Shown here: in pieces, positions 26,856-37,699 of the stretch
How positions within the stretch are numbered: position 1 is the stretch's first letter
Layout: every line of letters begins with the position of its first letter
Assembly (NCBI GenBank): GCA_002007465.1
Contig: LNAC01000163.1
Location: 496,137-560,136 of the forward strand
Direction of reading: 5' to 3'
Source of the DNA: Ailurus styani
Lineage: Eukaryota; Chordata; Mammalia; Carnivora; Ailuridae
DNA: 64,000 nucleotides
Notes under the pieces: generated by a model
The model's database searches: none
What the model saw: the letters and a program-made list of their open reading frames with translations, nothing else
What the model was told of the DNA's origin: nothing
Program-made: the position numbers and the translations under genes

Positions 26856-27034
26856 AACTCACTGACTTACAGATATTAAATGTAAACTGTAAAAAGAGTC
26901 CTGACCTTAGATTCATGCTTGTGCAGAAAATGTGACTTACTAAAGATCACACATGGTAGTAGAACCCAAAACAGATGTCAGTGAGTTGACTCCTTTGTGC
27001 AGCAGCAGCAACGGTAGTAGTAAAAGCAGTGAGA

Positions 27035-27255
27035 ATGATAATGGCAAGCATTCTGTTACGCGCCAGCCACTGTTTTAAATACTTTATACACATTAACTAA
27101 TCTAATTATCACAACAACCCTATGTAGTATATTCTGTTATGTTCATTTCACAGATGGGGAAACTGAAGTACAGAGAGGTTATCTAAGCAGATAACAAAGT
27201 TGGTAGTTTGCAGATCTGAATTTAAAAATGTAGGTACTCTGGTTCTGAGTACATA
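27035..27255 (-). repeat. MIR-type SINE relic
   Basis: The reverse of MIR: CCAGCCACTGTTTTAAATAC, then CACAACAACCCTATGTAGTA, then CACAGATGGGGAAACTGAAG. Confidence 0.85.
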
Positions 27256-27416
27256 CTGGTTTGTTTCTTAAAAAGTGAAAAAAAAGTAAGTTGTCATTTT
27301 GTTTCAAACATCACAAACATAGATCTTTTTTAAACTCATAAAAACAATTTTAAAGGCACAACTAGTATGTTTTGGGTCAGCTTGATTATCAGCACAGATA
27401 ATGCAGTGTATACATA

Positions 27417-27735
27417 TATTTGACCCTTCAACAACATAGGGGTTGGGGCACTGACCCCTCAGCACAGTTAAAAATCTACATATAACCTTTGACTTCCCTG
27501 AAACTTACCTAGTAGTAGTCTGCTGTTGACTGGAAACCTTACCAGTAACATAAACAGTCAATTATAACATATTTTTGTATGTTATTTGTGTTACATACTG
27601 AATTCTTAAAATTAAGCTAGAAAAAATGTTATTAGGAAAAACATAAGGAAGCAAAAATATATTTACAGAACTGTGCTGTAAAAAATGTGCACATAAGTGG
27701 ACCACACAGTTCAAGCCTAAATGTGTATAACTAAA
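27417..27735 (+). mobile_element. Non-autonomous Tigger-like DNA transposon relic
   Basis: Starts TTTGACCCTTCAACAACATA, contains ACATAAACAGTCAATTATAA, and ends near GTGGACCACACAGTTCAAGC, the usual order of a MER8/Tigger-like element. The right terminal repeat looks truncated. Family name tentative. Confidence 0.7.
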
Positions 27736-27764
27736 TGAAAGAAGTCTGCCTGAAAAAACTACCC

Positions 27765-27985
27765 TATTCTGTGATTTCAGATATATGACTCTGGAGACAG
27801 TAAAAAGATCAGTGGTTGCCAGACATAAAAAGCACAGAGGAATTTTAGGGCAATAAAATTACTCTGTATGATACTGTAATGGTTGATATGTCATTATACA
27901 TCTAAAAAAATAGACTGTACACCACCAAGAGTGAAACCTAATATAAATTTTGTGTTTTGGGTGGTGATGATACATTCTGTGAACC
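27765..27985 (+). mobile_element. Old L1 3' UTR fragment
   Basis: CAGTAAAAAGATCAGTGGTT, TACTCTGTATGATACTGTAA and CACCAAGAGTGAAACCTAAT follow the 3' UTR of old mammalian L1M elements. Confidence 0.75.
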
Positions 27986-28249
27986 TAAAAATGCTTTAAA
28001 TATAAAATAGGTCTGCAAAGGTAAAATATAAGCCGAGAATAAATAATTTGAAATCAGCAATATAAAGTTCTAGAAGAACTGGGTTACAGGCAGAGGAAAC
28101 AAATTTGAACCCTTGAAACTGTTATGATCTGTATAGTTAAATATAGAAAGAAATCCAGTGTGATAAGAACATGGTAGAAAATTTTGCTACCACATAAAGG
28201 CAGATAAGTAGTCAGAAGCCAGATTATTAAAGCTAGAGCAAAAGAAAAG

Positions 28250-28905
28250 TTTATGTTAAATGTAACATCATTCAGTACACTAGAAGATTCAGAGTAATGG
28301 AGGAACATGATGATTTCTGTGTTGAGAATAAGATGTTGGGTGGTGGTGAAAGATGAAGTAGGTGGCTTTCCCTGCATTTAGGGGGCTTTGGGATTTCCAG
28401 GTGAATATAATGGCTGATTAGACTTCTAGGGTAGAAGTGACAGAAATGGAGTGAAGTTGACCAATTCAAATATTTTGGTGGTAGCCAGGCAGGACTTAAC
28501 AATAGATAAGCACGGTGAAAAAGAAAGGAGAATTATGAATGACCCACCAATTTTTGATTGAATCACAAGTTAGATGTCAGCATCATTTACTGAGTTGATG
28601 AAACCTGGAGAAAATAGGTTTGGGTGGAGAAAACAGATTTGAGTTCTCTTTGGGACCTGTCAATTTTGAGATGTCTGGAAGACAGTCAAGCAGATGCTTT
28701 AACTTAATATTTGGACACATGATTTTGGAACCAAGTGGAAAAATCAGTACTGGATTTAAAAATGTAGGTTTCAACAGAAAAAAAAATAGTGTATAAAGCC
28801 ATGGTAATGGAATGGAATAGTTTTAGAGAAATATGTTTACAGAAAAGAGGGCTTAGGATAAAATGGCACCGCAATTGGAACTCCAAGAGGTTGGGGGGAA
28901 CCTTT
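28250..28905 (+). repeat. Old dispersed repeat, family not assigned
   Basis: The succession ATCATTTACTGAGTTGATGA, then AGTTCTCTTTGGGACCTGTC, then TTTGAGATGTCTGGAAGACA and TATAAAGCCATGGTAATGGA matches a common old mammalian interspersed repeat that I recognise but cannot name. Short open frames on either strand here are not genes. Confidence 0.45.
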
Positions 28906-29798
28906 GTGCATTTCAGTAGAATGATAAAGTTAAGAGCTCAGTTATTCTTACACTATACATTAAATTTTAATCTAAAACTTGATTTTTGAATACCATGTTA
29001 GAAAATAATCTAAGGGCTTTTTTTTTAGAGGAATGGGGGATTTTAAATGATTCCCTAAATCCTTAGAGAGATGATAACATTTCCAGAAAATTTTGAAAAT
29101 CTGACTCTAGAATTTTACCTATAAGCAGAGGGAAAGGAAGAATGAGTTCTTGGGAGAGGGAGAGAATGTTGGGACAGGATTTGACTCTGATATTATAGCT
29201 GATTCAGATCTGCAATGTAGGGCCACCCAGAAGACCATAAGTTACAAATGGCCATGAATCCTTCAGTAGTTGATGTAGGGTAACAGGGGGCCAATTTTAA
29301 AAGCAGGTAATAATTATACCTCATTATTCATAGAAATCTAGTTCTTAAAAACATGTGGAAGTAGGAGGATCAAGGAGAAGTTTTATTTTACATCCAGCAT
29401 TTATATTGGGAGGGATAAAAGGGAGAGAAAACCACTTAGCAAGTTCTGCAACAATGTTGAGTTTATCCAAGAGAATGTTAAAGAGATTTAGTTGATACTA
29501 ATTGGATATTTGAAGAGTTTTGCATTTTGCTTTATGTTGCTTTTTTTTCTCTTCACATTAATAGGACTTACAGATCACAAGAGAGTTTAATATAGTTATA
29601 AAGATATAAAATTGTTTTCGCATCTAAATAATATGTGGATGCTTTCACTCTGTTAGACTCTGTTGAATGCTGGTGAATTTGGTTTTGTATATGTATTAAC
29701 AATTTATCAGGCATCTCTTTAATATGCTCTGTTTACATATGTTGATAATTTGGAAATTTTTGATTTTCATTCTGTCTTAAATGGAGAGAAGTTGGCTA
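28906..29798. other. No recognisable feature
   Basis: Unique sequence. Confidence 0.4.
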
Positions 29799-29810
29799 CT
29801 ATTTTCTGTT

Positions 29811-29816
29811 GTTGTT

Positions 29817-29847
<31 letters not shown>

Positions 29848-30095
29848 TATTTCACAGAGGGAGAGCGATCACAAGGAGGCAGAGAGGCAGGCAGACAGAG
29901 AGAGGGGGAAGTAGGCTCTCCTCTGAGCAGGGAGCCCGATGCGGGCCTCGATCCCAGGACCCTGAGATCATGACCTGAGCCGAAAGCAGAGGCTTTAACC
30001 CACTGAGCCACCCAGGCGACCCTATTTTCTGTTTGAAGAGNTCATGACCTGAGCCGAAAGCAGAGGCTTTAACCCACTGAGCCACCCAGGCGCCC
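29811..30095 (-). mobile_element. CAN SINE with TSD (partly assembly-duplicated)
   Basis: An antisense copy ending CCACCCAGGCGACC at 30021. TSD CTATTTTCTGTT is at 29799-29810 and 30022-30033. Bases 29968-30040 are repeated at 30042-30114 across an N. Confidence 0.93.
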
Positions 30096-30114
30096 CTATT
30101 TTCTGTTTGAAGAG

Positions 30115-30735
30115 AAAAAAAAAACCTCTTGATAAGTAAGTAGTTATTAAAGTTGTCTTGTATCATAAACCAGTCTCCTCTCTCATGATAAATAGTTAAA
30201 TTAACCTTTTCATTGATACTTTTAAAGTCTTCATTCTATGGTATTCTCACTAAACTCATCAGTAATTTCTTATTAATGAGTAAATGTTACTGAATCCTGC
30301 CAAATTCCAGTAAATTCCATAGTCAGCAGATTACACAGATTTTTATAAGAATGGTAGATTTCAATTCAAACTTTAAATTGACTCAATTATTGTTTAATCC
30401 AATTTGGCTTAATATAAAACAAAACTAACTTACCAAGTGTGTTTATCTTGGCTTGGAAGTGGAACATTCAACATCTATCATCCTGGTTGTGGCTGTTTAC
30501 ACTTCAGGGATGGTAGTATAGGTTCACAAGGAAATCATATTTTCTTTCTCTCTCTTTCTTTCTTTTTTAAGGAATGCTACCTTTAATTTGTATTTGTATT
30601 TATTTGCAAGTGCAGTTTCTGAAATTTTTTTGGCTTCCTCTCATTACACCTATGGTTATTTAAATCTGTGGTTGCAGCTTCAGACTGTTTGATTCCATAG
30701 ATTGAACATCTGCCTCCTTGGATTATTTTGAAGTC
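30115..30735. other. No recognisable feature
   Basis: AT-rich sequence downstream of the CYLC2 3' end. Confidence 0.4.
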
Positions 30736-30749
30736 TTTATTTATTTATT
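30736..30749 (-). promoter_or_regulatory. Candidate polyadenylation signal for CYLC2
   Basis: Overlapping AATAAA hexamers (AATAAATAAATAAA) on the minus strand lie about 330 nt after the CYLC2 stop codon. The spacing suits a short 3' UTR. The run is also low-complexity, so its function is inferred. Confidence 0.4.
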
Positions 30750-31078
30750 ATTATTATTATTTTATCCAAAATCCAGTGTCATTAACTTCTACATCCTGAT
30801 TTTAATATTCTTCTTTGAACCTTTCTAGGGATCTTTCGTTGACTCTTTCATATCCCCAAACTTAGCATAGGTATCCTCCAAGTCCTTCAATGAATCATCT
30901 CTTAATTTTTCATATCTTTCTTATAATTTTGTGATGCTTTTCTGAGTCTTTCTTTATATTTTTCTTTGCCTCATTTTAAAAATTATTTGATTAATTCTTT
31001 GAATCCCCCTTGTCACTCATATTCAGCTTCAGACTACTAAAATTGTTTATCAGATGCTTTTGAATTATTATTCAAGCC

Positions 31079-32191
31079 TTACTTGCCCTTCTTGGCATCC
31101 TTCTTGGCATCCTTCTTAGCATCCTTCTTGGCATCCTTCTTGGCATCCTTCTTGGCATCATCCTTGGCATCATCCTTTGATTCAGTATCTGTCCCACTGG
31201 CCTTCTTTTCATCTTTCTTATCTTTTTTACTTCCCTTTTTCTTTGCTTCTTTCTTGTCTTTTGATTGATCATCTTTCTCTCCTGGTTTTTTTGAATCTTT
31301 TTTCCCATCCTTATCCTTCTTTGCATCTTCAGATTCTGTAGGCCCTTTGCCCTTCTTTGAAGCTTTCTTGTCTTTCTTGGCATCTTTTTTGACATCTTTC
31401 TTTTCATCCTCAGATTCTGTAGCAGATTCCTTGCTCTTCTTTGAAGCTTTTTTCTCTTTCTTGCCATCTTTCTTTTCATCCTCAGATTCTGTAGCAGACT
31501 CCTTGCCCTTTTTTGAGGCTTTCTTCTCTATCTTGGCATCCTTCTTTTCATCCTCAGATTCTGTAGCGGATTTCTTGCTCTTCTTTGAAGCTTTTTTCTC
31601 TTTCTTGCCATCTTTCTTTTCATCCTCAGATTCTGTAGCAGATTTCTTGCTCTTCTTTGAAGCTTTCTTCTCTTCCTTGGACTCTTTCTTGGCATCTTTC
31701 TTTTCATCCTCAGATTCTGTACCTGACTCCTTGCTCTTCTTTGAGGCTTTCTTTTCTTTCTTGGCATCTTTCTTTTCATCTTCAGATTCTGTACCTGATT
31801 CCTTGCCCTTCTTTGAAGCTTTTCTTTCTTTTTTGGCCTCTGTTTTTGCAACATCTTTTTCATCTTTAGTTCCTGTTTCTGTATCCTTATCTTTCTTTGA
31901 CTCTCTCTTAGTTATTTTTGGCTCTTTTAAAGCTGTGGGTTCTGTTTCTGATTCTGATATGTCCTTCTTGTCTGCTTGCTTGTCTTCTTTACCTTTCTTA
32001 GGTGTTTCTGGAGATACAGGTTTTTCTACATATGCTACTTTAGCATCTTCCTTTGGCTGATGGGTTGGTGTATATGGACGCTGCCTCCTAGCAGCTAAAT
32101 AATCAGATGGTCTCTCAGAAATTCTCATTAAAGAACTGTGCATCCATAATGGTCGTTTAGGACCTTCTTTTATTTTGTCTGAATCATGTAT
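31079..32191 (-). CDS. CYLC2: CYLC2 terminal coding exon with lysine-rich repeats
   Basis: The exon starts after a ...TTCCAG acceptor at 32192-32193 and opens with ATACATGATTC ([16 protein letters not shown]), in phase 0 with the upstream exon, then runs 370 codons to a TAA at 31079-31081. The first 16 codons precede the internal methionine at 32141-32143, so that methionine is not the true start. After the conserved SLMRISERP / YLAARRQ segment comes a mixed-charge stretch (about 75 residues), then seven KKASKK...TESEDEKKD units, a KDKK/SKK linker and a DAKK-repeat tail ending KKGK. It has no signal peptide or membrane segment, and almost no hydrophobic residues after the first 45. The repeat makes long but meaningless open frames in other registers and on the plus strand. 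Confidence 0.93.
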   Translation of the reverse strand: MHDSDKIKEGPKRPLWMHSSLMRISERPSDYLAARRQRPYTPTHQPKEDAKVAYVEKPVSPETPKKGKEDKQADKKDISESETEPTALKEPKITKRESKKDKDTETGTKDEKDVAKTEAKKERKASKKGKESGTESEDEKKDAKKEKKASKKSKESGTESEDEKKDAKKESKEEKKASKKSKKSATESEDEKKDGKKEKKASKKSKKSATESEDEKKDAKIEKKASKKGKESATESEDEKKDGKKEKKASKKSKESATESEDEKKDVKKDAKKDKKASKKGKGPTESEDAKKDKDGKKDSKKPGEKDDQSKDKKEAKKKGSKKDKKDEKKASGTDTESKDDAKDDAKKDAKKDAKKDAKKDAKKDAKKGK

Positions 32192-34644
32192 CTGGAATAT
32201 TGGTTAGAATAATAATGAACAATTTGTATGTTACACAGCTTTTATTACCACATACCAAATGCAATTTAACTTCAACCATTAAAAGATTTTAGGTTTTGAT
32301 AAATAGTGGATAAATTATAGATGTCATAGTTCATTCTGCTTTTCCAATTTAATTTTTTTTTGGACTAATGGGTAATCGTATCTCATTGTGGGCCTTATTA
32401 TAATTTAGAGGATCTTCATTATTCCCTCAAGATACTATGTTAAAATTGGTAGAGACATCATTGACTAATGATGTATCAGGATCTCTCTTCACAATTAGGA
32501 GAGGACCTTTTTTTTTTCTTTTTTTCTTTTGGTGTTCTCAATAATTCTTAGAATATCTTGCCCATCCCTAGGCTAACTCAGAAACTAATTGTTCTCTAAT
32601 ATGTAATAATTTCATGTTCAGGCTTAGCCTGGTCTCTATTGTCACATTCAAGGTCTCTGGAATTTGACATACTACCTGTAGGTAAAAGTAAAAACCTGAA
32701 ATTCTGGCTTAGCAAGATATAAATTGAGTATTATCAGATAGGAAACTACAATAATAAAAGCTGTTACATTTGGTGCACATACATTTGTGCAGAATGGTGC
32801 ATTTTGTTTTCAACTCCTAACCCAGTGTTTGCAAAATCTGAAATGCAAAAGTAACAAACTTTGGAAGTGATGTTAACAAACAATGGAAAAATAAATTGAA
32901 TAAAGAAAGAATGGAAAAGCAAAGCATGTGAGATGACAGAATAAGCTAGGATCACTACTGATTGGAAACACTCCCTAAAATAAACAAGAGTTGATGATAG
33001 TTATATCTTGTGAAACTTTTTTTTAAACATTTCATGTCCCATGATGATTCTAGAAACAGTGATAAATATTTCTAATATTCAGAATCATGAATGCTACATT
33101 ACAGAAGATGAGGAAACATTAAAACTTTATTGAGATATAATATAACCCCATGATTCTAATGAGGGAGTTTCCCCAGCTGGAGGATATTTTCTGAATGTTC
33201 ATACTAACTATAGCATTAGGATCTCCAGATTTTTGTGCTTCTCGGACACATATTTTCTATAGTGCCGGGTTACTAAATAAATAGTTAATATGAAATAAGG
33301 GGACAAGGTTTATACAGTGAAATGCAAATAAAAATATCTACTTCCTTCATGTAGTAGAATTTGAATTACCTTTAACTGTGCTCTCTAATGTAGTATTTAA
33401 AAGTCACAAGTGAATTGAATTGAGATGTAAAATTCAATTCCTCAGTTGCACTAGCCTCATTTTAAATGTTCTGTAGCCAGATTGGAATGCAAAGGCATAA
33501 AATATTTCCATCATCACAGAAATCACATAGTCAGCACTGATATGTAACACATATAACTATACAATATGATTTCACGAGTTTAGCACTAGTAAAATTATAT
33601 GGTCCTTCCAATACTCACAGGAACTGCATTGTCTCGTAGTTGGGATGGTTTTGATCTCCTTTTTTTTCCTGGCCTTGGTGGTTTGGGAAATCCCAGGGCA
33701 AAGTGTTGCTGATTCCATGATTTTTTGCTTAATTCACTGACTAAAATAAGAAAACATTAAATGTTTTCGAGTAAGTAGTATTTCATCAGAACTAAAATGG
33801 CAGTAAGATAATAGATTTCATGAATGAACAAATGATACAAATTATGGTTTCATTGATTTAGTTATGTTTGAAATTCTCTATCAATATATGAAAATAAAAA
33901 TGTATTTTCTATTTTGATCAGTTTTACAGAAAACTGTACAGTCATTGTGAAACTAATATGGTCTGTAGTATAAATGCAAAAAAGATCTTTACTGGTTTCT
34001 TTTAATCTTCTATCTCTCCCAGTCTAGATTTTTGCTTTAGATTCTTTTGGTTAGAATACAATTTTTTTCTGAGATTAGAAAATATGGTAACTACTTCTGT
34101 AGACTCCAAAATACTTAGCACAGACAGTACTTGTTATAAAATGTTCAGTAAATATATGATTGAATCTAAATGCCAATGCTTAAGGTTCCTTTAATTAGTA
34201 ATAATTTTCCAAGCTAGAGGAGTAAATGTTATACACATTAAAACTGCATTGTTGCTGTAAGTGGCATATTAATGATGTAAACTACAAATAAAGTGTACCT
34301 AAAGAATTGTGACTGTGAGGGAAAAGTTACCTGGAAACTATAAGAGAAATGTTTAAAGATGTTTGGGGTACCAGTGGGAGTGAGAGAGATTTTCATTTCA
34401 TTTAAATATGTGCAGTATAATACTTCACGTAAGAGAAAATATCCTTTCTTATGTATCTCCTGAAAACAGGACCAATGAGAAAATATACAGAATGAAAGAC
34501 ATATTTAAGCTCAATATATGAAGGAAAATTATTCGATATATGAAGTCCTTCAACATCAGATTGGTGAGTTTTTATAAGGGGGATATAGTCTGTCATGAAT
34601 GTAGTAGAAGTCATTGCGGACATGGGTGAATTGTTTATCCAGTT

Positions 34645-34684
<40 letters not shown>

Positions 34685-35212
34685 TTATTTATTCATTTGA
34701 CACAGAGAGAGAGATTACAAGTAGGCAGAGAGGCAGGCAGAGAGAGAGGAGAGAGGAGGAAGCAGGCTCCCTGCTGAGCAGAGAGCCTGATGTGGGCCTC
34801 GATCCCAGGACCCTGGGATCATGACCTGAGCCGAAGGCAGCGGCTTTAACCCACTGAGCCACCCAGGTGCCCTTTATCCAGTTTCTATACTACTTTTCAA
34901 CTGTAAGATTAACTGATTTTATGAATTCTAATATGTCTGATTTCTAGAATAACATCTTTATGTTGCCAAACATATTTGCTTGAACTTTGTTGGATTCAAA
35001 AACAGTATTGTTAGAAAGTGTTTGCCAAGTCCATGAGAAAGTTGCTATTTAATGATATTCCATGAACTGCTTTATCATCTTGAATACAGGATAATAATCA
35101 TTTATCCCTAAAAGTAATCCTAGTCCTAAAATTAATCATATTTCAAAAATAAATATTGAATTTTGTCTTACCTGGAATGTAGTTATCATATGTTCCAAAG
35201 TTTATTTTTTGG
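31079..35212 (-). CDS. CYLC2: Cylicin-2 gene, coding exons 2-4 (gene-level entry)
   Basis: Cylicin-2 is a basic structural protein of the calyx (postacrosomal perinuclear theca) of the mammalian sperm head, expressed in spermatids. Three minus-strand exons (35172-35212, 33619-33740, 31079-32191) join without breaking the frame and give about 424 residues plus a missing short N-terminus. The conserved amino-terminal block is recognisable: [10 protein letters not shown], then [38 protein letters not shown] and [17 protein letters not shown], as I remember them from human CYLC2. The rest is lysine-rich repeats and an alternating DAKK tail. From memory human CYLC2 is about 348 residues, so this copy is longer through repeat number. 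The paralogue CYLC1 (X-linked) is less likely because the [15 protein letters not shown] block and the length fit CYLC2. No other gene lies nearby. Confidence 0.92.
31082..31162 (-). repeat. DAKK tail repeat of CYLC2
   Basis: The last 27 codons are a 12-bp tandem repeat (plus-strand unit CTTCTTGGCATC) encoding repeated DAKK and ending KKGK. A similar KKDAKK tail closes human CYLC2 as I remember it. Confidence 0.9.
31301..31825 (-). repeat. Coding minisatellite in CYLC2 (seven ~72-84 bp units)
   Basis: Residues 107-281, counted from the internal Met at 32143, consist of seven units with the core (R/K)KASKK(S/G)K(E/K)S(A/G)TESEDEKKD. Four are exactly 24 codons; the second and sixth are 28 codons through an extra KKES/KKDA-type insertion. 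Neighbouring units are nearly identical in DNA, which suggests recent expansion or homogenisation. Confidence 0.9.
33619..33740 (-). CDS. CYLC2: CYLC2 coding exon 3
   Basis: The exon is 122 nt, between an acceptor TTATTTTAG at 33741 and a donor GTGAGT at 33613-33618. It finishes the codon split by intron 2 (G|TC, Val) and then encodes 40 residues: [19 protein letters not shown], followed by [21 protein letters not shown]. This is the best conserved part of the cylicin family. It ends in phase 0, which matches the start of the terminal exon. Confidence 0.93.
34648..34872 (-). mobile_element. CAN SINE in CYLC2 intron 2
   Basis: An antisense SINE with a ~31-base T run on the left and the head (GAGCCACCCAGGTGCC) on the right. 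The target-site duplication (TSD) TTTATCCAGTTTCT is at 34634-34647 and 34873-34886. The rest of introns 2 (33741-35171) and 3 (32192-33618) shows nothing recognisable beyond AT-rich sequence. Confidence 0.92.
35172..35212 (-). CDS. CYLC2: CYLC2 coding exon 2
   Basis: The exon is 41 nt, with a pyrimidine-rich acceptor (CCCTCTTATTTTAATAG) and a strong GTAAGA donor at 35166-35171. Read in the frame that joins exon 3, it encodes [13 protein letters not shown], like the human N-terminal region around NFGPYDNYIP. It begins with one leftover base (C), so it needs a first exon ending with two bases of a codon. Seen directly: splice signals and frame. From family knowledge: the peptide match. Confidence 0.9.
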
Positions 35213-35537
35213 CTATTAAAATAAGAGGGAAAATTTTAATTAATTTATATAAAATCACTGTATTTAATGATTATTATGTGTAAGCACTTGCCATCACCAA
35301 CTAGAGAAGTATTTTGCATTCTCAGATCTCTACTATTATGTAATATTACTTGATCTTAGAAAAAATAAAGATGAGTAAATGTGTGTTTTTAGCATAAACT
35401 TCAACATAATTAAAACAAAGTAGATAAAAACATTTAAAAAATTACCAAATTGTCATATCTGAAATACAGACTTTTAAAAAAATTGTCAATTCATGGTTGA
35501 ATTATTTTTCTCTATCTCATGTTTCAAATTCTCTTAC

Positions 35538-35559
35538 AATTGAATTTTAGCAAAGACAT
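35538..35559 (-). CDS. CYLC2: Candidate first coding exon of CYLC2 (phase problem)
   Basis: On the minus strand ATG at 35557-35559 opens MSLLKFN and is followed by a GTAAGAG donor at 35531-35537. As I remember it, human cylicin-2 begins MSLPRF, so the peptide and position (about 325 bp upstream of exon 2) fit. However, splicing at this donor leaves one base (T), and joining to exon 2 gives TCC AAA AAA TAA, an immediate stop. Reading MSLLKF directly into QKINFG would need the exon to end five bases earlier, where there is no GT. It may be the true exon with altered splicing, a damaged exon, or a chance match. Confidence 0.4.
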
Positions 35560-36125
35560 CACTTTAAAAGCATTGCTTAAGCAAAATCAGATCCTTAAAA
35601 TATTCTCAAATTTAAGCAATTCCAAATCATTCAATGCCATACTTTTATGTCTGTGAATGAGTGTATATGTGTTTGTGTGTGTTTGTGTCTGTCTGTGTCA
35701 TTGTGCACCATAAGGATTGATATAGATTTTAATTTTTTTGAATTTTCTTCTCTAGGAATGTTGAGAAATAAAACTATGTTGTAAGGTATTTTTCATTTAA
35801 AAGTTTCCATTTGCTTTAGTACTATGTGAACTTGTTTATTCTCACAAAGAGTAATTTTATAATCCCATTTTATTGATTTGTAATGGAGGTATATGTTAAG
35901 ATCTGATAGAGAAATATTATTTTATAACATTATAGAAATAAAGCCATTGTTCATCACATGTGAGTTTTGGGCTTACACACACATACAAACACACATGCTC
36001 ACATAGTATTTTACTTCTTTTGACATTAAATAAGTATTAAGGAAGAAGTACATTGTAGAGTCTAAACAAACAAACAAAAAGCCCCAAGCAAATAAACAAA
36101 CAAAAAGCAGAACCAGATCCATAAA
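35560..36125. other. Upstream flank of CYLC2, no feature identified
   Basis: This should hold the CYLC2 promoter if the candidate first exon is right. I see no convincing core promoter. Short TG/CA-rich and AAAC-repeat tracts occur at 35669-35700 and 36065-36105. Confidence 0.35.
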
Positions 36126-36400
36126 CAGAGAAAAGTTATGGTTGCTTTGGCGGCGGGGTGAAAATTGTGTGAAGGGGAGTGGAAGATAGAGACTTTCAGT
36201 AATGGAATGACTAAGGCATGAGAATAAAAGGCACAGCATAGGGCGTATAGGCAATGATGCTGAAATAGTGTTGTATGGTGACAAATGGTAGATACACTTG
36301 TGTTGAGTATAGGATAATGTATAGAGAAGTCTAATTGCTATGCTGTACACCTGAAATTAATATAACATTGTCAACTATACTCAAATTGAAAAAAAATTGA
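36126..36400 (+). mobile_element. Carnivore L1 3' end
   Basis: Contains AAAGGCACAGCATAGGGCGT and TGCTGTACACCTGAAATTAA, ending at CTCAAATTGAAAAAAAATTG. A related copy is at 39190-39545. Confidence 0.8.
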
Positions 36401-36507
36401 AGAATAAAGTACATTAAAATATATATTTTGATATCTTTATTTAGGCTCTATTTCCCAACACAATACTTGGCACATTTTTGTTACTCTAAAAAAATTTAAA
36501 TGATTTT

Positions 36508-36712
36508 GGGGCACCCGGGTGACACAGTTGGGTGGCACAGTTAGGTCTCTTGACTTTTGGTTTCAGCTAAGGTTGTGATCTCATAGTCATGGGATCCAGC
36601 CCCGCATTGGGCTTCAGGCTCAGTGCAGAGTCCCCTTAGGACTCTGTCTCCATCTCCCTCCACCCCTTCCCCTGACCCTCCCTCAAATAATGAAATAAAT
36701 CATTTTAAAAAA
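36508..36712 (+). mobile_element. CAN SINE (first of a tandem pair)
   Basis: Begins GGGGCACCCGGGTGACACAG and ends CATTTTAAAAAAA, directly abutting the next SINE. AATTTAAATGATTTT before it and AAATTAAATGATTTT after the second suggest nested insertion in one site. Confidence 0.9.
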
Positions 36713-36918
36713 ATGGGAGCGTCTGGGTGACTTAGTCGGTTGAGCATCTGGCTTTTGATTTCGGCTGGGGTCATGATCTTGGGGTCCTGACATTGAGCCC
36801 TACTTGGGGGGGGGGGTTCTGGCTCAGCAGGGAGTCTGTCTGTCTCTCTCTCACTCAACCCCTCCCCCCCACTCATGCTCTCTCTCTCTTTCTCAAATAA
36901 GTAAATCTTTTTTAAAAA
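36713..36918 (+). mobile_element. CAN SINE (second of a tandem pair)
   Basis: Begins GGAGCGTCTGGGTGACTTAG and contains a run of ten or more G at 36808-36818. Tail AAATAAGTAAATCTTTTTTA. Confidence 0.9.
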
Positions 36919-36942
36919 TTAAATGATTTTAATTGAATTATT

Positions 36943-37354
36943 TAGAATTACTTAATTGAATTATTTTAATTGAATTATATAGAAAATACACAGATTTTTG
37001 AAAAGTTTTTCTAAACTTAAAAAGTTCTATTAAATTATATTAAAATAATTTAATTATTTAGAATTATTTGATTGGGGGCGCCTGGGTGGCTCAGTGGGTT
37101 AAAGCCGCTGCCTTCGGCTCAGGTCATGATCCCAGGGTCCTGGGATCGAGGCCCGCATCGGGCTCTCTGCTCAGCGGGGAGCCTGCTTCCTCCTCTCTCC
37201 TCTCTCTCTGCCTGCCTCTCTGCCTACTTGTAATCTCTCTCTCTGTGTCCAATGAATAAATAAAATCTTTAAAAAAAAAAGAATTATTTGATTGAATTAT
37301 TTTAATGGAATTACATAGAAAATGCACAAATATTTTTTTAAAGTTCTTTCTAAA
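36943..37354. repeat. AT-rich direct duplication interrupted by a SINE
   Basis: AGAATTACTTAATTGAATTA ... AGAAAATACACAG at 36944-36992 recurs as AGAATTATTTGATTGAATTA ... AGAAAATGCACAA at 37280-37329. Without the SINE and its TSD the repeat period is about 116 bp. Confidence 0.75.
37075..37279 (+). mobile_element. Young CAN SINE with perfect TSD
   Basis: A near-consensus full-length copy beginning GGGCGCCTGGGTGGCTCAG. The 15-bp TSD AGAATTATTTGATTG is identical at 37060-37074 and 37280-37294. Confidence 0.96.
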
Positions 37355-37499
37355 TAACAAGTGGTCAAACAGAAATCACAATTCGTACTTATAAAAAAGA
37401 AGCAACTAAATAATAACATAGCATCAAAAATTATGGAGTACTGTAAAAAGTTCAGAGGAGAATTTATAGCGTTAATGTCTTATATTAGAAAAAAAGTTT

Positions 37500-37686
37500 A
37501 TTATTTTTTTTATAGATTGTATTTATTTGAGAGAAAGAGAGAGGATGAGCTGGGGGTAGAGGTAGTTAGAGAGAAACACACTCCCTGCTAAGCAGGGAGC
37601 CAGAGGCAGGGTTTGATTATAGGACCCCAGATTGTGACCTGAGCCAAAGGCAGACACTTAACCAACTGAGCCACCCAGGTGCCCCT
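37500..37686 (-). mobile_element. CAN SINE inside the old L1
   Basis: An antisense copy ending ACTGAGCCACCCAGGTGCCC. Its neighbour starts only a TSD-length away. Confidence 0.92.
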
Positions 37687-37699
37687 AAAACAGTGTTTT

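Noticed and set aside
31072..31863. Arg/Lys/Met-rich minus-strand frames overlapping CYLC2 in another register
   Set aside because: Out-of-frame readings of the same 72-bp repeat; no conserved start or splice support.
31347..32060. 237-codon plus-strand open frame rich in FFEAF/SFLASF/SSSDSV repeats
   Set aside because: It is the antisense shadow of the lysine-rich CYLC2 repeat. The minus-strand frame has the conserved family sequence and spliced upstream exons.
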